From contig JADJTM010000002.1 of NCBI GenBank assembly GCA_016711205.1, positions 868,001-932,000 on the forward strand: a stretch of DNA of 64,000 bases, written 5' to 3'. The DNA is from Micropruina sp. (GTDB taxonomy: Bacteria > Actinomycetota > Actinomycetes > Propionibacteriales > Propionibacteriaceae). Position 1 is the stretch's first letter. The number at the start of each line of letters is the position of its first letter. Below the pieces are notes generated by a model that saw only the letters and a program-made list of their open reading frames with translations, made no database searches and was not told the DNA's origin. This document shows, one piece after another, positions 8,992-15,776 of this stretch. Position numbers and translations under genes: made by a program.

Positions 8992-9020
8992 ATGCTACAT
9001 CTGAGCAAAAGGGAGTGCAA
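8992..9020 (-). promoter_or_regulatory. Sigma-70-type promoter of nadABC
   Basis: On the minus strand a -35 TTGCAC (9015-9020), a 17-nt spacer and a -10 TAGCAT (8992-8997) precede the GAGGAGG ribosome site of nadA by about 15 nt. Spacing and position are ideal. The element is read from sequence only. Confidence 0.65.
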
Positions 9021-9091
9021 TCCGTCCGAGTTCGGGGGCCCGACGGCTCACCGGACGGGCGCACTGCCGCACACCCGGCGCGTCCGCACGT

Positions 9092-9163
9092 CACTCTGCT
9101 GCCCTTACGTACACTCTGCTGCCCGCGTAAGGGCAGCAGAGACGCTGCAGAGGCAGCAGAGTG
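9092..9163. repeat. Nested inverted/direct repeat cluster upstream of nadA
   Basis: The 12-mer CACTCTGCTGCC occurs at 9092-9103 and 9112-9123, and its reverse complement at 9152-9163, with a shortened inverted copy at 9131-9141. CTCTGCTGCCCTTACG (9094-9109) and CGTAAGGGCAGCAGAG (9126-9141) form a perfect 16-bp inverted repeat with a 16-nt loop. The cluster sits between divergent nadA and the monooxygenase gene, about 75 nt beyond the nadA -35. The rest of the 346-nt gap holds the two promoters and nothing else recognisable. Confidence 0.6.
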
Positions 9164-9276
9164 AATGTTGATCAGGGCTTCGTCCGGATTCGTGGGCAGG
9201 TGTCGCGCCTCAGAGTCCGCGCGGGCGGACGGCAGGGAGCAGGCTGAGACTTCGCATGCTGAGACGGTGCATTTCC

Positions 9277-9304
9277 TACGGAACCGTAACCTACGGTATC
9301 GTAG
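9277..9304 (+). promoter_or_regulatory. Double palindromic operator over the monooxygenase promoter
   Basis: TACGG-AA-CCGTA (9277-9288) and CTACG-GTAT-CGTAG (9291-9304) are adjacent palindromes. The second covers the -10 hexamer TATCGT (9297-9302), which lies 6 nt before the ATG at 9309, consistent with a leaderless gene. TACGG/CCGTA palindromes in actinobacteria are typical of TetR-family operators. The regulator is not in the window, so its identity is inference. Confidence 0.6.
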
Positions 9305-9308
9305 ATTC

Positions 9309-10805
9309 ATGTTCCCCATCGTTGACGACCACCAGGCCCCGACGAAGGCATCCGTGCCGGTGGTGATCCAGGGCGGCATGGGTGTCGCCGTATCGTCCTG
9401 GCAGCTGGCCCGCGAGGTGTCCATGAGCGGCCAACTCGGCATCGTCTCAGGCACCGCGCTCGACGGCGTGCTCGCACGCACCCTGCAGGACGGCGACCCG
9501 GGCGGTCATCGCCGCCGCGCGCTGGCCCACTTTCCGTCGCCCGAGATCGCCCAGCGCATTCTGGCCGCCTACTACCTGCCCAACGGACGGGGCCGCGGCA
9601 AGCCGTACCGACCGCACCCGACGTTGACCATTTCACCTAGCCGGACTGCTATCGAACTCAGCCTGGCCGCCAACTTCGCCGAAGTGTGGCTGGCCAAGGA
9701 GGGCCATGACGGCGTGGTCGGCATCAACATGCTCGAGAAGATCCAGACCGCCAACGCCTCCGCGATTCTGGGCGCGATGCTGGCCGACGTCGATTACGTG
9801 ATCATGGGTGCCGGGGTGCCGCGTGAGATTCCGCGGCTGCTCACCGATTTCGCCGCCGCACGCACCGGACGTCTCACCATCGACGTGGCCGGAGCCACCA
9901 GGGCGCACGTGGCCGAACTCGACCCCGTCGCGTACCTGGGTGCCGACCTGCCGAAGATCAATCGGCCCAAATTCCTCGCGATCGTGTCGTTGCACGTTCT
10001 CGCCACGTACCTCAATCGCGACCCCGAGACCCGTCCGGACGGCTTCGTGATCGAGGGTCCGCGAGCCGGCGGCCACTCCGCTCCGCCCCGCGGACGCATG
10101 GTGCTCGATGAGACCGGCGAGCCGATCTATGGTCCCAAGGACGAGGCCGACCTGGCCAAGATCAACGAACTGGGCCTGCCCTACTGGCTGGCCGGCGCCT
10201 ACGCCTCCCCCGAGAAGGTGGCCGAGGCGCGCGCCGCCGGTGCGGCCGGCGTCCAGATCGGCACGTTGTTCGCGCTGGCGTCCGAATCGGGCCTGCTGCC
10301 CGCCCTTCGCCACCGGCTGATCGCCGAACTCGAAGACGAGACCCTGAGCGTGCGCAACGACCCCCGCGCATCGCCGACCGGGTTTCCGTTCAAGATCGCC
10401 GAGTTGGGCGGCACCCTCGCCGACGACGACCAGTACGAGGCGCGGGAGCGCATCTGCGATCTGGGTTACCTGCGCTCGCCGGTCGAGCGTCCCGACGGGT
10501 CGATCGCCTACCGTTGCGCGTCCGAGCCGGTGCACATGTTTTTGCGCAAGGGCGGCGACGAGGCCGAAACGACCGGTCGCAAGTGCCTGTGCAATGCCCT
10601 GATGGCCAACATCGGCCTCGGCCAGGTGCGCCGCAACGGCTACGTCGAGCAACCGGCGGTCACCCTCGGCCAGGATCTGGAAGGTGCGCGCGCCCTGATG
10701 GCGCACCACCCCGGCGGCTGGACGGCGCGGCAGGCGATCGACTGGCTGCTGGGTCAGCAGGGCCCGGACGAGGCGGCGCGGGTGCTGGTCGGCGCCACGG
10801 CGTAA
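9309..10805 (+). CDS. Nitronate monooxygenase family flavoprotein
   Basis: The 498-residue protein belongs to the FMN-dependent nitronate monooxygenase / 2-nitropropane dioxygenase family (TIM barrel), in its long actinobacterial form. Support: VPVVIQGGMGVAVSSWQLA at the N-terminus, EGHDGVVGINML, DYVIMGAGVPREIP, GFVIEGPRAGGHSAPPRG (phosphate-binding glycines and the conserved GGH) and AGAAGVQIGTLFALASESG. A C-terminal ~120-residue extension includes RKCLCNALMANIGLGQ. Long-form members may act on other substrates such as acyl chains, so the substrate is uncertain. The ATG at 9309 is chosen because the family starts there and TATCGT lies 6 nt upstream; an in-frame start at 9165 would run through the palindromic operator. 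Confidence 0.85.
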   Translation: MFPIVDDHQAPTKASVPVVIQGGMGVAVSSWQLAREVSMSGQLGIVSGTALDGVLARTLQDGDPGGHRRRALAHFPSPEIAQRILAAYYLPNGRGRGKPYRPHPTLTISPSRTAIELSLAANFAEVWLAKEGHDGVVGINMLEKIQTANASAILGAMLADVDYVIMGAGVPREIPRLLTDFAAARTGRLTIDVAGATRAHVAELDPVAYLGADLPKINRPKFLAIVSLHVLATYLNRDPETRPDGFVIEGPRAGGHSAPPRGRMVLDETGEPIYGPKDEADLAKINELGLPYWLAGAYASPEKVAEARAAGAAGVQIGTLFALASESGLLPALRHRLIAELEDETLSVRNDPRASPTGFPFKIAELGGTLADDDQYEARERICDLGYLRSPVERPDGSIAYRCASEPVHMFLRKGGDEAETTGRKCLCNALMANIGLGQVRRNGYVEQPAVTLGQDLEGARALMAHHPGGWTARQAIDWLLGQQGPDEAARVLVGATA

Positions 10806-10869
10806 GCCGGACCCGCACACCCGCGGATCAGCCAAGCCCGTTCGCCGATCGGGTGCGCGAACCTCTCGT

Positions 10870-11757
10870 TCAGCGGGCGCGCACCGAGGGCAGTTTGGTG
10901 CCCGCCACCTGACGCTCGGCCAGCACTTCTCGACGAAACCGGTACAGCCGGGCCGGACGCCCGCCGGTGCCGGCGTGCTCGCCGGTCGGCTCGACCAGAT
11001 GTTGCTGTTCGACCAGCCGGCGAAAGTTCTGGGTGTGCACCGGCTGACCCGCCAACGCTTCCACGCAGGCCTGCAGTTGACCGAGCGTGAACTGCGCCGG
11101 CATCAACTCGAACACCACCGGACGGTATTGGATCTTGGCCCGCAACCGGGCCACGCCGGTGGCCAGCACCCGGCGGTGATCACCGTCCATGCGGGTGCCG
11201 GCCTGGGCGGCCGACCGGCTGGAGGAAACCGGCGACTCCGGCACCAGCCCGGCCTCGTAGAGCACCTCGTAACGCTGCAGCGCCAGGTCGGGTTGCCACG
11301 GCCGTCCATCGAGGCCGAAGGTGATCGCGCAGCGTTGCCGGCGCGTCCGGACCGCTGCTTCGCCCGCCCAGGCCTTCAGGGCCGGTACGAGGGTGGCGCC
11401 CGAGTCGTCGCTGCCACGACGGTCCTCCCACGGGAAGAGCTCGTACCAGCCTCGCCACCGGCCGGCGCGCGGAGTGAGCCCGCGGACCAGGCCCAGGTAC
11501 GACACCGAGATGGTGCGGGTGCCGCTGCCGTCCCGGTCGCGGTCGGCGAAGGTGTACAGCTGCTCGAGGTAGCCGACGCTCAGCCCGGTCTGCTCCTCGA
11601 CCCAGGCCCGGACGGCGGTCTGCAGCGATCGATGGCCGGGCAGCACCGGGCCGGCGGGCAGGCGCGGCGCGTCCGGCAGGCTCAACACGCACGGTTCACC
11701 GTTCACCAGGGCGACAATCACGGCCAGCACTTCGGCCGCGATCGGTTCGCTGGACAT
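10870..11757 (-). CDS. nrtR: NrtR-type NUDIX regulator of NAD metabolism
   Basis: The 295-residue product combines an N-terminal NUDIX-fold domain (roughly residues 10-170, LPDAPRLPAGPVLPGHRSLQTAVRAWVEEQTG, with a degenerate Nudix box) and a C-terminal winged-helix domain (KIQYRPVVFELMPAQFTLGQLQ, then NFRRLVEQQHLVEPTGE and GGRPARLYRF). In NrtR, the NUDIX domain senses ADP-ribose and the winged helix binds nad operators. Loss of canonical Nudix catalytic glutamates fits a sensor rather than a hydrolase. Closeness to nadABC supports the assignment. The start at 11757 follows AGAGGTG; a longer frame to 12006 overlaps the structured RNA candidate and is rejected. It is convergent with the monooxygenase gene. 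Confidence 0.85.
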   Translation of the reverse strand: MSSEPIAAEVLAVIVALVNGEPCVLSLPDAPRLPAGPVLPGHRSLQTAVRAWVEEQTGLSVGYLEQLYTFADRDRDGSGTRTISVSYLGLVRGLTPRAGRWRGWYELFPWEDRRGSDDSGATLVPALKAWAGEAAVRTRRQRCAITFGLDGRPWQPDLALQRYEVLYEAGLVPESPVSSSRSAAQAGTRMDGDHRRVLATGVARLRAKIQYRPVVFELMPAQFTLGQLQACVEALAGQPVHTQNFRRLVEQQHLVEPTGEHAGTGGRPARLYRFRREVLAERQVAGTKLPSVRAR

Positions 11758-11872
11758 CGGCACCTCTGCTCGGGGACGGGTTGGTCGCAGGATAGCGGCA
11801 GCCGCGTCGGTGACGGGCGCGACCGCCGCACGGTTGATTCCTGTGAGTTGGCCAAGGGGTCCGGAACAGGTC

Positions 11873-12001
11873 TTGGTTCTGTCGGCGATCCCGTCTAGAG
11901 TCACATGCACGGAGCTCAGGAAGTGACTTCTCAAGAGCCGGCAGCGGATTGCAAGCCGGTCGCGTCCCTCGTCGGACGCATCCCCTGTCCTTCCTGAGCT
12001 C
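11873..12001 (+). ncRNA. Candidate structured RNA with its own promoter
   Basis: TTGGTT (11873-11878), a 17-nt spacer and TAGAGT (11896-11901) form a good promoter on the plus strand. The region just downstream folds as a closed multi-branch structure. A perfect 12-bp closing stem joins GAGCTCAGGAAG (11912-11923) to CTTCCTGAGCTC (11990-12001). Inside are hairpins CCGGC/GCCGG (11938-11942, 11955-11959) and GCGTCC/GGACGC (11962-11967, 11974-11979). It does not resemble tmRNA, RNase P, SRP, 6C RNA or a riboswitch known to me. An ATG at 11905 opens a 30-codon frame through the same DNA, so a leaderless small peptide is an alternative. The reverse strand would place the fold in the nrtR 5' leader. 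Confidence 0.4.
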
Positions 12002-12061
12002 GCCAACGTTCAGCTGCTGACAAGGTGATTCACGCCGATCCTCACCTGTGGTAAGGCAGCC

Positions 12062-12094
12062 GCCGGACGGGCCTGGGCGCGGGTCCGTCCCGGC
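12062..12094. terminator. GC-rich hairpin between candidate RNA and M15 peptidase gene
   Basis: GCC-GGACGG (12062-12070) pairs with CCGTCC-c-GGC (12085-12094) around a 14-nt loop. No T-run follows on either strand. It could end the plus-strand RNA or the leftward peptidase transcript. The rest of the 404-nt gap between nrtR and the peptidase shows no gene. Confidence 0.35.
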
Positions 12095-12161
12095 CCATCG
12101 AGCGAGCCAATGCCAAGCCGAATGCTCCGGCCATGTGGTTTTCGCCACCGGTCGCACCGGG

Positions 12162-13019
12162 TCAGGCGAGCCCCAGGTACTCCTCGAGGGTGAGGTTCGA
12201 GCGCGACCCGAAGTTCTTCGCGTGCGCGGTACCGATGTAGCGGTAGTGCCACGGCTCGAAGGCGTAGCCGGTGATCTTCTCCTTGCCGTTCGGGTAGCGC
12301 AGGATGAACCCATACCGCCAGGCATTGGCCCACAGCCAGCGGCCGGTGTTCGTGTTGCGCACCCCCAGGCCCCAGGTGGCCCCGTCCCACAGATCGACCG
12401 CCAGGCCGGTCTGATGCTCGCTGCGTCCCGGTGCCGCGTTGTAGCGACGGGCCATGGATTCGCTGCCGTACTCCTTGATCTTGCTGGCCAGGATCTGGCC
12501 CTGCAGCGCGTAGCTGCGGTAGCCGCTGCGCACCCGGATGGTGACCCCCTTGGCCCGGGCCGCGGCGATCAGGGTGCTCAGGGCGGCCTGAGTCTGCCTG
12601 GTCAAGCCGTACGGAGGGGTGACGCTGCTGCGGCGATGGTCGGCGTTGATCGGATGTGTCTTCGAGATGACCGGAACGCCGTTGACGGTGAAGGGCCGGT
12701 TGCGCTGGGCCGCGGTGCGGGTGTCCTTGGGCGCGGCGGTGGCCGTGGCCGTCGGCGTCCTGCTCGGCTTCGCCGCGCTGATGGTTGCCGCGGGGGTCGT
12801 GCTCGTTGCACCGGTGGGGCTGGTCACGACACTGGGGGTGGTGGACAGTGCCGGCGCCGGACCGGCCGCAGGGGTGGCCGGGGTCGCCACGGGTGCCGCG
12901 GCCGAGCAGCCGATCAGCGCGAATGCCGTGACCAGGGTGAGCAGGTACCTGCCGCCCGGACGGACGTGGTCCAACGAACGCGGACGCTGACCTGGCACCG
13001 GTTCACGATAACGCAGCAC
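12162..13019 (-). CDS. Lipoprotein D-alanyl-D-alanine carboxypeptidase (VanY-like, peptidase M15B)
   Basis: The 285-residue product has a lipoprotein signal (hydrophobic LLTLVTAFA then LIGC, lipobox cysteine at about residue 38), a Pro/Thr/Ala-rich linker to ~residue 100 and an M15B zinc peptidase domain. Metal and catalytic motifs are visible: SGYRSY, SEHQTGLAVDLWD (His and Asp ligands) and EPWHYRY (second His). It should trim the terminal D-Ala from peptidoglycan stem peptides outside the membrane. A GTG at 13019 is used as start; an in-frame GTG at 12998 would shorten the signal n-region and is equally possible. It lies 18 nt after the DUF4031-HD gene and probably shares its transcript. 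Confidence 0.87.
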   Translation of the reverse strand: MLRYREPVPGQRPRSLDHVRPGGRYLLTLVTAFALIGCSAAAPVATPATPAAGPAPALSTTPSVVTSPTGATSTTPAATISAAKPSRTPTATATAAPKDTRTAAQRNRPFTVNGVPVISKTHPINADHRRSSVTPPYGLTRQTQAALSTLIAAARAKGVTIRVRSGYRSYALQGQILASKIKEYGSESMARRYNAAPGRSEHQTGLAVDLWDGATWGLGVRNTNTGRWLWANAWRYGFILRYPNGKEKITGYAFEPWHYRYIGTAHAKNFGSRSNLTLEEYLGLA

Positions 13020-13037
13020 CGAGCGGGGCTCGCGCGA

Positions 13038-13916
13038 TCAGCCGAGCCGTGCGCGCTCTTCGGAGAGATTGCGCCGGGCCGCATCGTTCCACAGTGAGTG
13101 GCCGCGCTGCGTGTGGAACAGCTCGGCCCGAGCGAGCAGATCGTCCAGCACGGCGAGCCGGCCACGCCGGTACGTCTCGTCGTCGTAGCGGGCGTACTCC
13201 TCGCGCACGTCCCGGGCGTACACGTGGTAGCGGCCGCGGGGCTGGCCGAGCACGGACAGGTCGGCGTCGACCAGCAATGCTGCATTGCGGTCGCCGGGTG
13301 CCGGGTGGTGCTCGATCGTGCCCAGCACCAGCCGGACGACCTCGCTCACCTCGCCGGAGGGCAGCGCGCCGGCCAGGCGCTCGCGGGCCAGCTCGGCGGA
13401 CGCCCGTTCGTCGGCTCCGGGAGTTCCGTCGTACACGGCGTCGTGGAACCAGGCGGCCAGCAGCACCAGCCGGGGGGCCGGTTCGGCGTCGGTGAGCTGC
13501 CGCAGCGCGTCCAGGCATTGGGCCAGGTGGCGGACGTCGTGGTAGACCCGGTGCTGTTCGCTCCACCGCTCGATCAGCTCCTCACGCAGTGCGTCCGCTT
13601 CGGGCAACGGCCACGCGGCCGTCACCGCGGTGCGCGCCAGCGTCCGGGTCGGTGTGCGCTGCGCCGGACGCACCCGCAGCCCGGCGGCGACCAGCCGCTT
13701 CAGCAGCTCGGTGGAGCCGACCTCGACCGCTCCACGCGCGATCAGTTCCGGGTAGCGCGCCACCGGCACGTCGTAGTGGTCGTGGTCGAAGGCCCTCGCC
13801 GGCAGCCCGGCCGCCTTGGCGAAGGCGTGCAGCTCGTCGAGCGAGGCGTCCGAGACCAGGTGACCGAACTGCGTACCGTGGGCGGGCCAGCGCGGCGGAT
13901 CGACGAGAACGGCCAT
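13038..13916 (-). CDS. DUF4031 domain fused to HD-type phosphohydrolase domain
   Basis: The 292-residue protein begins MAVLVDPPRWPAHG, the hallmark of DUF4031 (residues 1-~80), which includes SDASLDELHAFA and HDHYDVP. From ~residue 115 it carries a metal-dependent HD superfamily domain: RWSEQHRVYHDVRHL, then AAWFHDAVYDG (the HD pair), TIEHHP and DADLSVLG (Asp ligands). This fold hydrolyses phosphomonoesters or nucleotides; the substrate is not known for this group. DUF4031 function is also unknown. It is preceded by the PEBP gene with a 1-nt gap and followed by the M15 lipoprotein, so the three are probably one operon. Confidence 0.85.
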   Translation of the reverse strand: MAVLVDPPRWPAHGTQFGHLVSDASLDELHAFAKAAGLPARAFDHDHYDVPVARYPELIARGAVEVGSTELLKRLVAAGLRVRPAQRTPTRTLARTAVTAAWPLPEADALREELIERWSEQHRVYHDVRHLAQCLDALRQLTDAEPAPRLVLLAAWFHDAVYDGTPGADERASAELARERLAGALPSGEVSEVVRLVLGTIEHHPAPGDRNAALLVDADLSVLGQPRGRYHVYARDVREEYARYDDETYRRGRLAVLDDLLARAELFHTQRGHSLWNDAARRNLSEERARLG

Positions 13917-13917
13917 G

Positions 13918-14394
13918 TCAGCTGCTGCGCCGCTGCTCCGTGCCGAAGGTGGCGGTGAACGAGGCGCTGTCGATCGCGTGCGCCAGCAGGGTGAACCGGC
14001 AGCCTGCGCTGGTGGCGTCGTCGGGCACGTCCAGGGTGTCGACGTCGAGTGCGTACACAGTGAACACGTAGCGGTGCGCCGGGCCGGGTGGGGGACAGGG
14101 GCCGCCGTAGCCCAGGTAACCGTAGTCGTTGGTCCACTGCCGCATCGACGCCTGCGGGCCCTGGTCGGGATCGAGCGAGGTGAGGTGCTGCGGAATGTCG
14201 AAGGCGATCCAGTGCCACCAGCCGCTGCCGGTGGGGGCGTCGGGGTCGAAGCAGGTGACGGCGAAGCTCTTGGCGGATTCAGGAGCGTCCGACCAGGTCA
14301 GATCGGGGCTGATGTTCTGACCGCCGCACGAGGGTTCGCAGTGCGTCGGCTCGATGGTGGAGCCGTCCGGAATGGCGGCGCTGCTGAGATGCAT
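13918..14394 (-). CDS. YbhB/YbcL-type phosphatidylethanolamine-binding protein (PEBP), leaderless
   Basis: The 158-residue protein is of the Raf-kinase-inhibitor-like PEBP family: SPDLTWSDAPESAKSFAV, CFDPDAPTGSGWWHW (the conserved DPDAP anion-pocket motif), IAFDIP, GYGGPCPPPGPAHRYVFTVYALD (the GPCPP-H motif). Bacterial members have no firmly established role. The ATG at 14394 lies 6 nt after TAGGGT on the minus strand, indicating leaderless translation from a promoter shared with the divergent aldolase-like gene. It heads the probable operon with the DUF4031-HD and M15 genes. Confidence 0.9.
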   Translation of the reverse strand: MHLSSAAIPDGSTIEPTHCEPSCGGQNISPDLTWSDAPESAKSFAVTCFDPDAPTGSGWWHWIAFDIPQHLTSLDPDQGPQASMRQWTNDYGYLGYGGPCPPPGPAHRYVFTVYALDVDTLDVPDDATSAGCRFTLLAHAIDSASFTATFGTEQRRSS

Positions 14395-14400
14395 GCTCTC

Positions 14401-14410
14401 ACCCTAACCT
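14401..14410. promoter_or_regulatory. Overlapping divergent -10 elements
   Basis: The 22-nt gap between two divergent genes contains TAACCT on the plus strand (14405-14410) and TAGGGT on the minus strand (complement of 14401-14406). Each ends exactly 6 nt before its start codon, so both genes appear leaderless and the two promoters share bases. Confidence 0.6.
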
Positions 14411-14416
14411 TGGGGC

Positions 14417-15013
14417 ATGACGTCGGTGGAGGGGCTCGGAGGCTGCCAGGTGATCGTGGAATTGCCGGCCGCCGATCAGGACGATCTGATCGCCGCCGGT
14501 GAGGTGCTGATCCAGGAACGCCTCGACTGCTGGACGGTGCCGGTGGCGCGCAGCGCGGAACTCGCCGGCCTTCGCCAGGTGTTCGGACGCCGCGTCCGGC
14601 TGGGCATCGCCGACCTGCGCAGCCCCGCCCAGGTATCGGACGCACTGGCGGTCGAACCCGACCTGGTGCTCTCGCCGTTCGCGAGCGCCGAACTGGTGGC
14701 CGCAGCGTCCGGCACGCCGATCGTGCTCGGTGGGCTGACCCCCACCGAGGTCGACGCGGCGCTGCGCCTGGGCCCTGCGGCCGTGCAGGTGATTCCCTGC
14801 GACGCGCTCGGTTCGCTCTACGCGCGGACGCTGACCGGCATGTTCGAGGGCGAGCCGCTGATCGCGGCCGGCAAGCTGGAACGTTTTCAGTGTGAGATGT
14901 GGCTCGAGGCGGGTGTGCTGGCGGTGGCACCGTCCGGCACGTTCACCAGGGCGGACGTCGAGGATCCCGACCTGGCCGACCTGCGCCGGCGCGCGCAGGG
15001 TTACAACTTCTAG
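14417..15013 (+). CDS. KDPG/KHG-aldolase-fold protein lacking the Schiff-base lysine
   Basis: The 198-residue protein follows the 2-keto-3-deoxy-6-phosphogluconate aldolase layout: an ELPAADQDDLIAAGEVLIQERL start, GIADLRSPAQVSDALAVEPDLVLSPFASAELV, then LGGLTPTEVDAALRLG. The last segment equals the family's GGxxTPxE...G motif, but where catalytic lysine should follow (LKxFPA) it reads VQVIPC. The early catalytic Glu/Arg segment is also degenerate. It is therefore probably not a classical Eda; a binding or altered-catalysis role is possible. The ATG at 14417 is 6 nt after TAACCT (leaderless). Its TAG stop overlaps the TAG of the convergent surface-protein gene by 2 nt. Confidence 0.75.
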   Translation: MTSVEGLGGCQVIVELPAADQDDLIAAGEVLIQERLDCWTVPVARSAELAGLRQVFGRRVRLGIADLRSPAQVSDALAVEPDLVLSPFASAELVAAASGTPIVLGGLTPTEVDAALRLGPAAVQVIPCDALGSLYARTLTGMFEGEPLIAAGKLERFQCEMWLEAGVLAVAPSGTFTRADVEDPDLADLRRRAQGYNF

Positions 15014-15609
15014 CTGCGCCGGCGCCGGCGCAGCACCGCCCCGACACCGAAGAGCAGGATCATCACGCCGAGCAGGCCGCCGGCCACCAGGATCAACTGG
15101 TCGATGAACGGGCTGCCACTGGAGGGCAGCGTGGCCACCGTCGGGTGCTCGGCGGGTGTCGTGACCGCGGGGGCCGGCGCGACGGCGGGCTGCTGCAGCC
15201 CCGCGGTGACCGCGTCGGCCGGCTGCAGTTGCACCGGCAGGCGCAGCGTGGACGCCGCCGCCTCCGCGGTGCCGGAGAAGCTGAGCTTCAGCTCGACGAC
15301 GCCGCTGGACGGCAGGTCGTCCGGAAGCGGCACGTAGACCTCAAAGGCCCCACCGCTGCCGGTCAGGGACTGCACGCCCTCGCCCGTCGGCCGGCCTTCG
15401 ATGGTGACCACCACCTGTGCCCCGGTCAGCGGACGCCGGTTGGCGTGCAGCAGGGTGCCGGTCACCGGCACGAGTGAGCCAGGCGCCCCGACGCTGGACT
15501 GGGCCTTCGCCTTGAGCGTGGCCGGCTGCGGCGCCGCGTTGGCGGTGCCGGCGCTGAGCGACAGGGCCAGTACCAGGGAGGTGAGGAAGACGATGACCCG
15601 ACGCATCAT
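15010..15609 (-). CDS. Secreted surface protein with LPxTG-like C-terminal anchor
   Basis: The 199-residue protein has a Sec signal peptide (RRVIVFLTSLVLALSLSAG, cleavage near ANAAPQ), a single ~100-residue beta-type domain (VPVTGTLLHANRRPLTGAQV..., like a carboxypeptidase-regulatory or Ig-like fold), an Ala/Pro/Thr linker, and a cell-wall-sorting-like tail: LPSSG, a hydrophobic helix and a RRRRRS end. LPSSG departs from LPxTG at the fourth residue, so sortase processing is uncertain. Two ATGs (15609, 15606) are adjacent; the first is used, following GGGGGC. It is divergent from the SH3/M15-like protein across a palindromic region. Confidence 0.75.
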   Translation of the reverse strand: MMRRVIVFLTSLVLALSLSAGTANAAPQPATLKAKAQSSVGAPGSLVPVTGTLLHANRRPLTGAQVVVTIEGRPTGEGVQSLTGSGGAFEVYVPLPDDLPSSGVVELKLSFSGTAEAAASTLRLPVQLQPADAVTAGLQQPAVAPAPAVTTPAEHPTVATLPSSGSPFIDQLILVAGGLLGVMILLFGVGAVLRRRRRS

Positions 15610-15708
15610 TGCCCCCGATCGCGGGTGGTGGGCTGCTGAGAACCTCATCGTGATGGCCAGGCCCCGTCGGGGGATCGAGGCACGCCGAGCCGGTACGGAA
15701 TCGGACCG

Positions 15709-15725
15709 TTTTGGTCGACCCAAAA
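15709..15725. promoter_or_regulatory. TTTTGG-TCGAC-CCAAAA palindrome in divergent promoter region
   Basis: A 17-nt near-perfect palindrome with 6-nt arms (TTTTGG 15709-15714, CCAAAA 15720-15725) lies between two divergent genes for secreted wall proteins, just upstream of AT-rich CTTAAGGTATCTTG. It could be an operator for both. Confidence 0.45.
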
Positions 15726-15776
15726 CCTTAAGGTATCTTGAGAGCCGAGCCAGCTTTTCTCAGGGGGTAACACCGC

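Noticed and set aside
8963..9308. NrtR operator upstream of nadA
   Set aside because: No palindrome that I can tie to NrtR was found; the repeat cluster is reported without assigning a regulator.
10840..10862. Terminator between the monooxygenase gene and nrtR
   Set aside because: Only a 6-bp GTTCGC/GCGAAC stem and no T-run.
12162..13037. c-di-AMP (ydaO) riboswitch ahead of the M15 peptidase gene
   Set aside because: Only 18 nt separate it from the upstream gene, so there is no room for a leader RNA.
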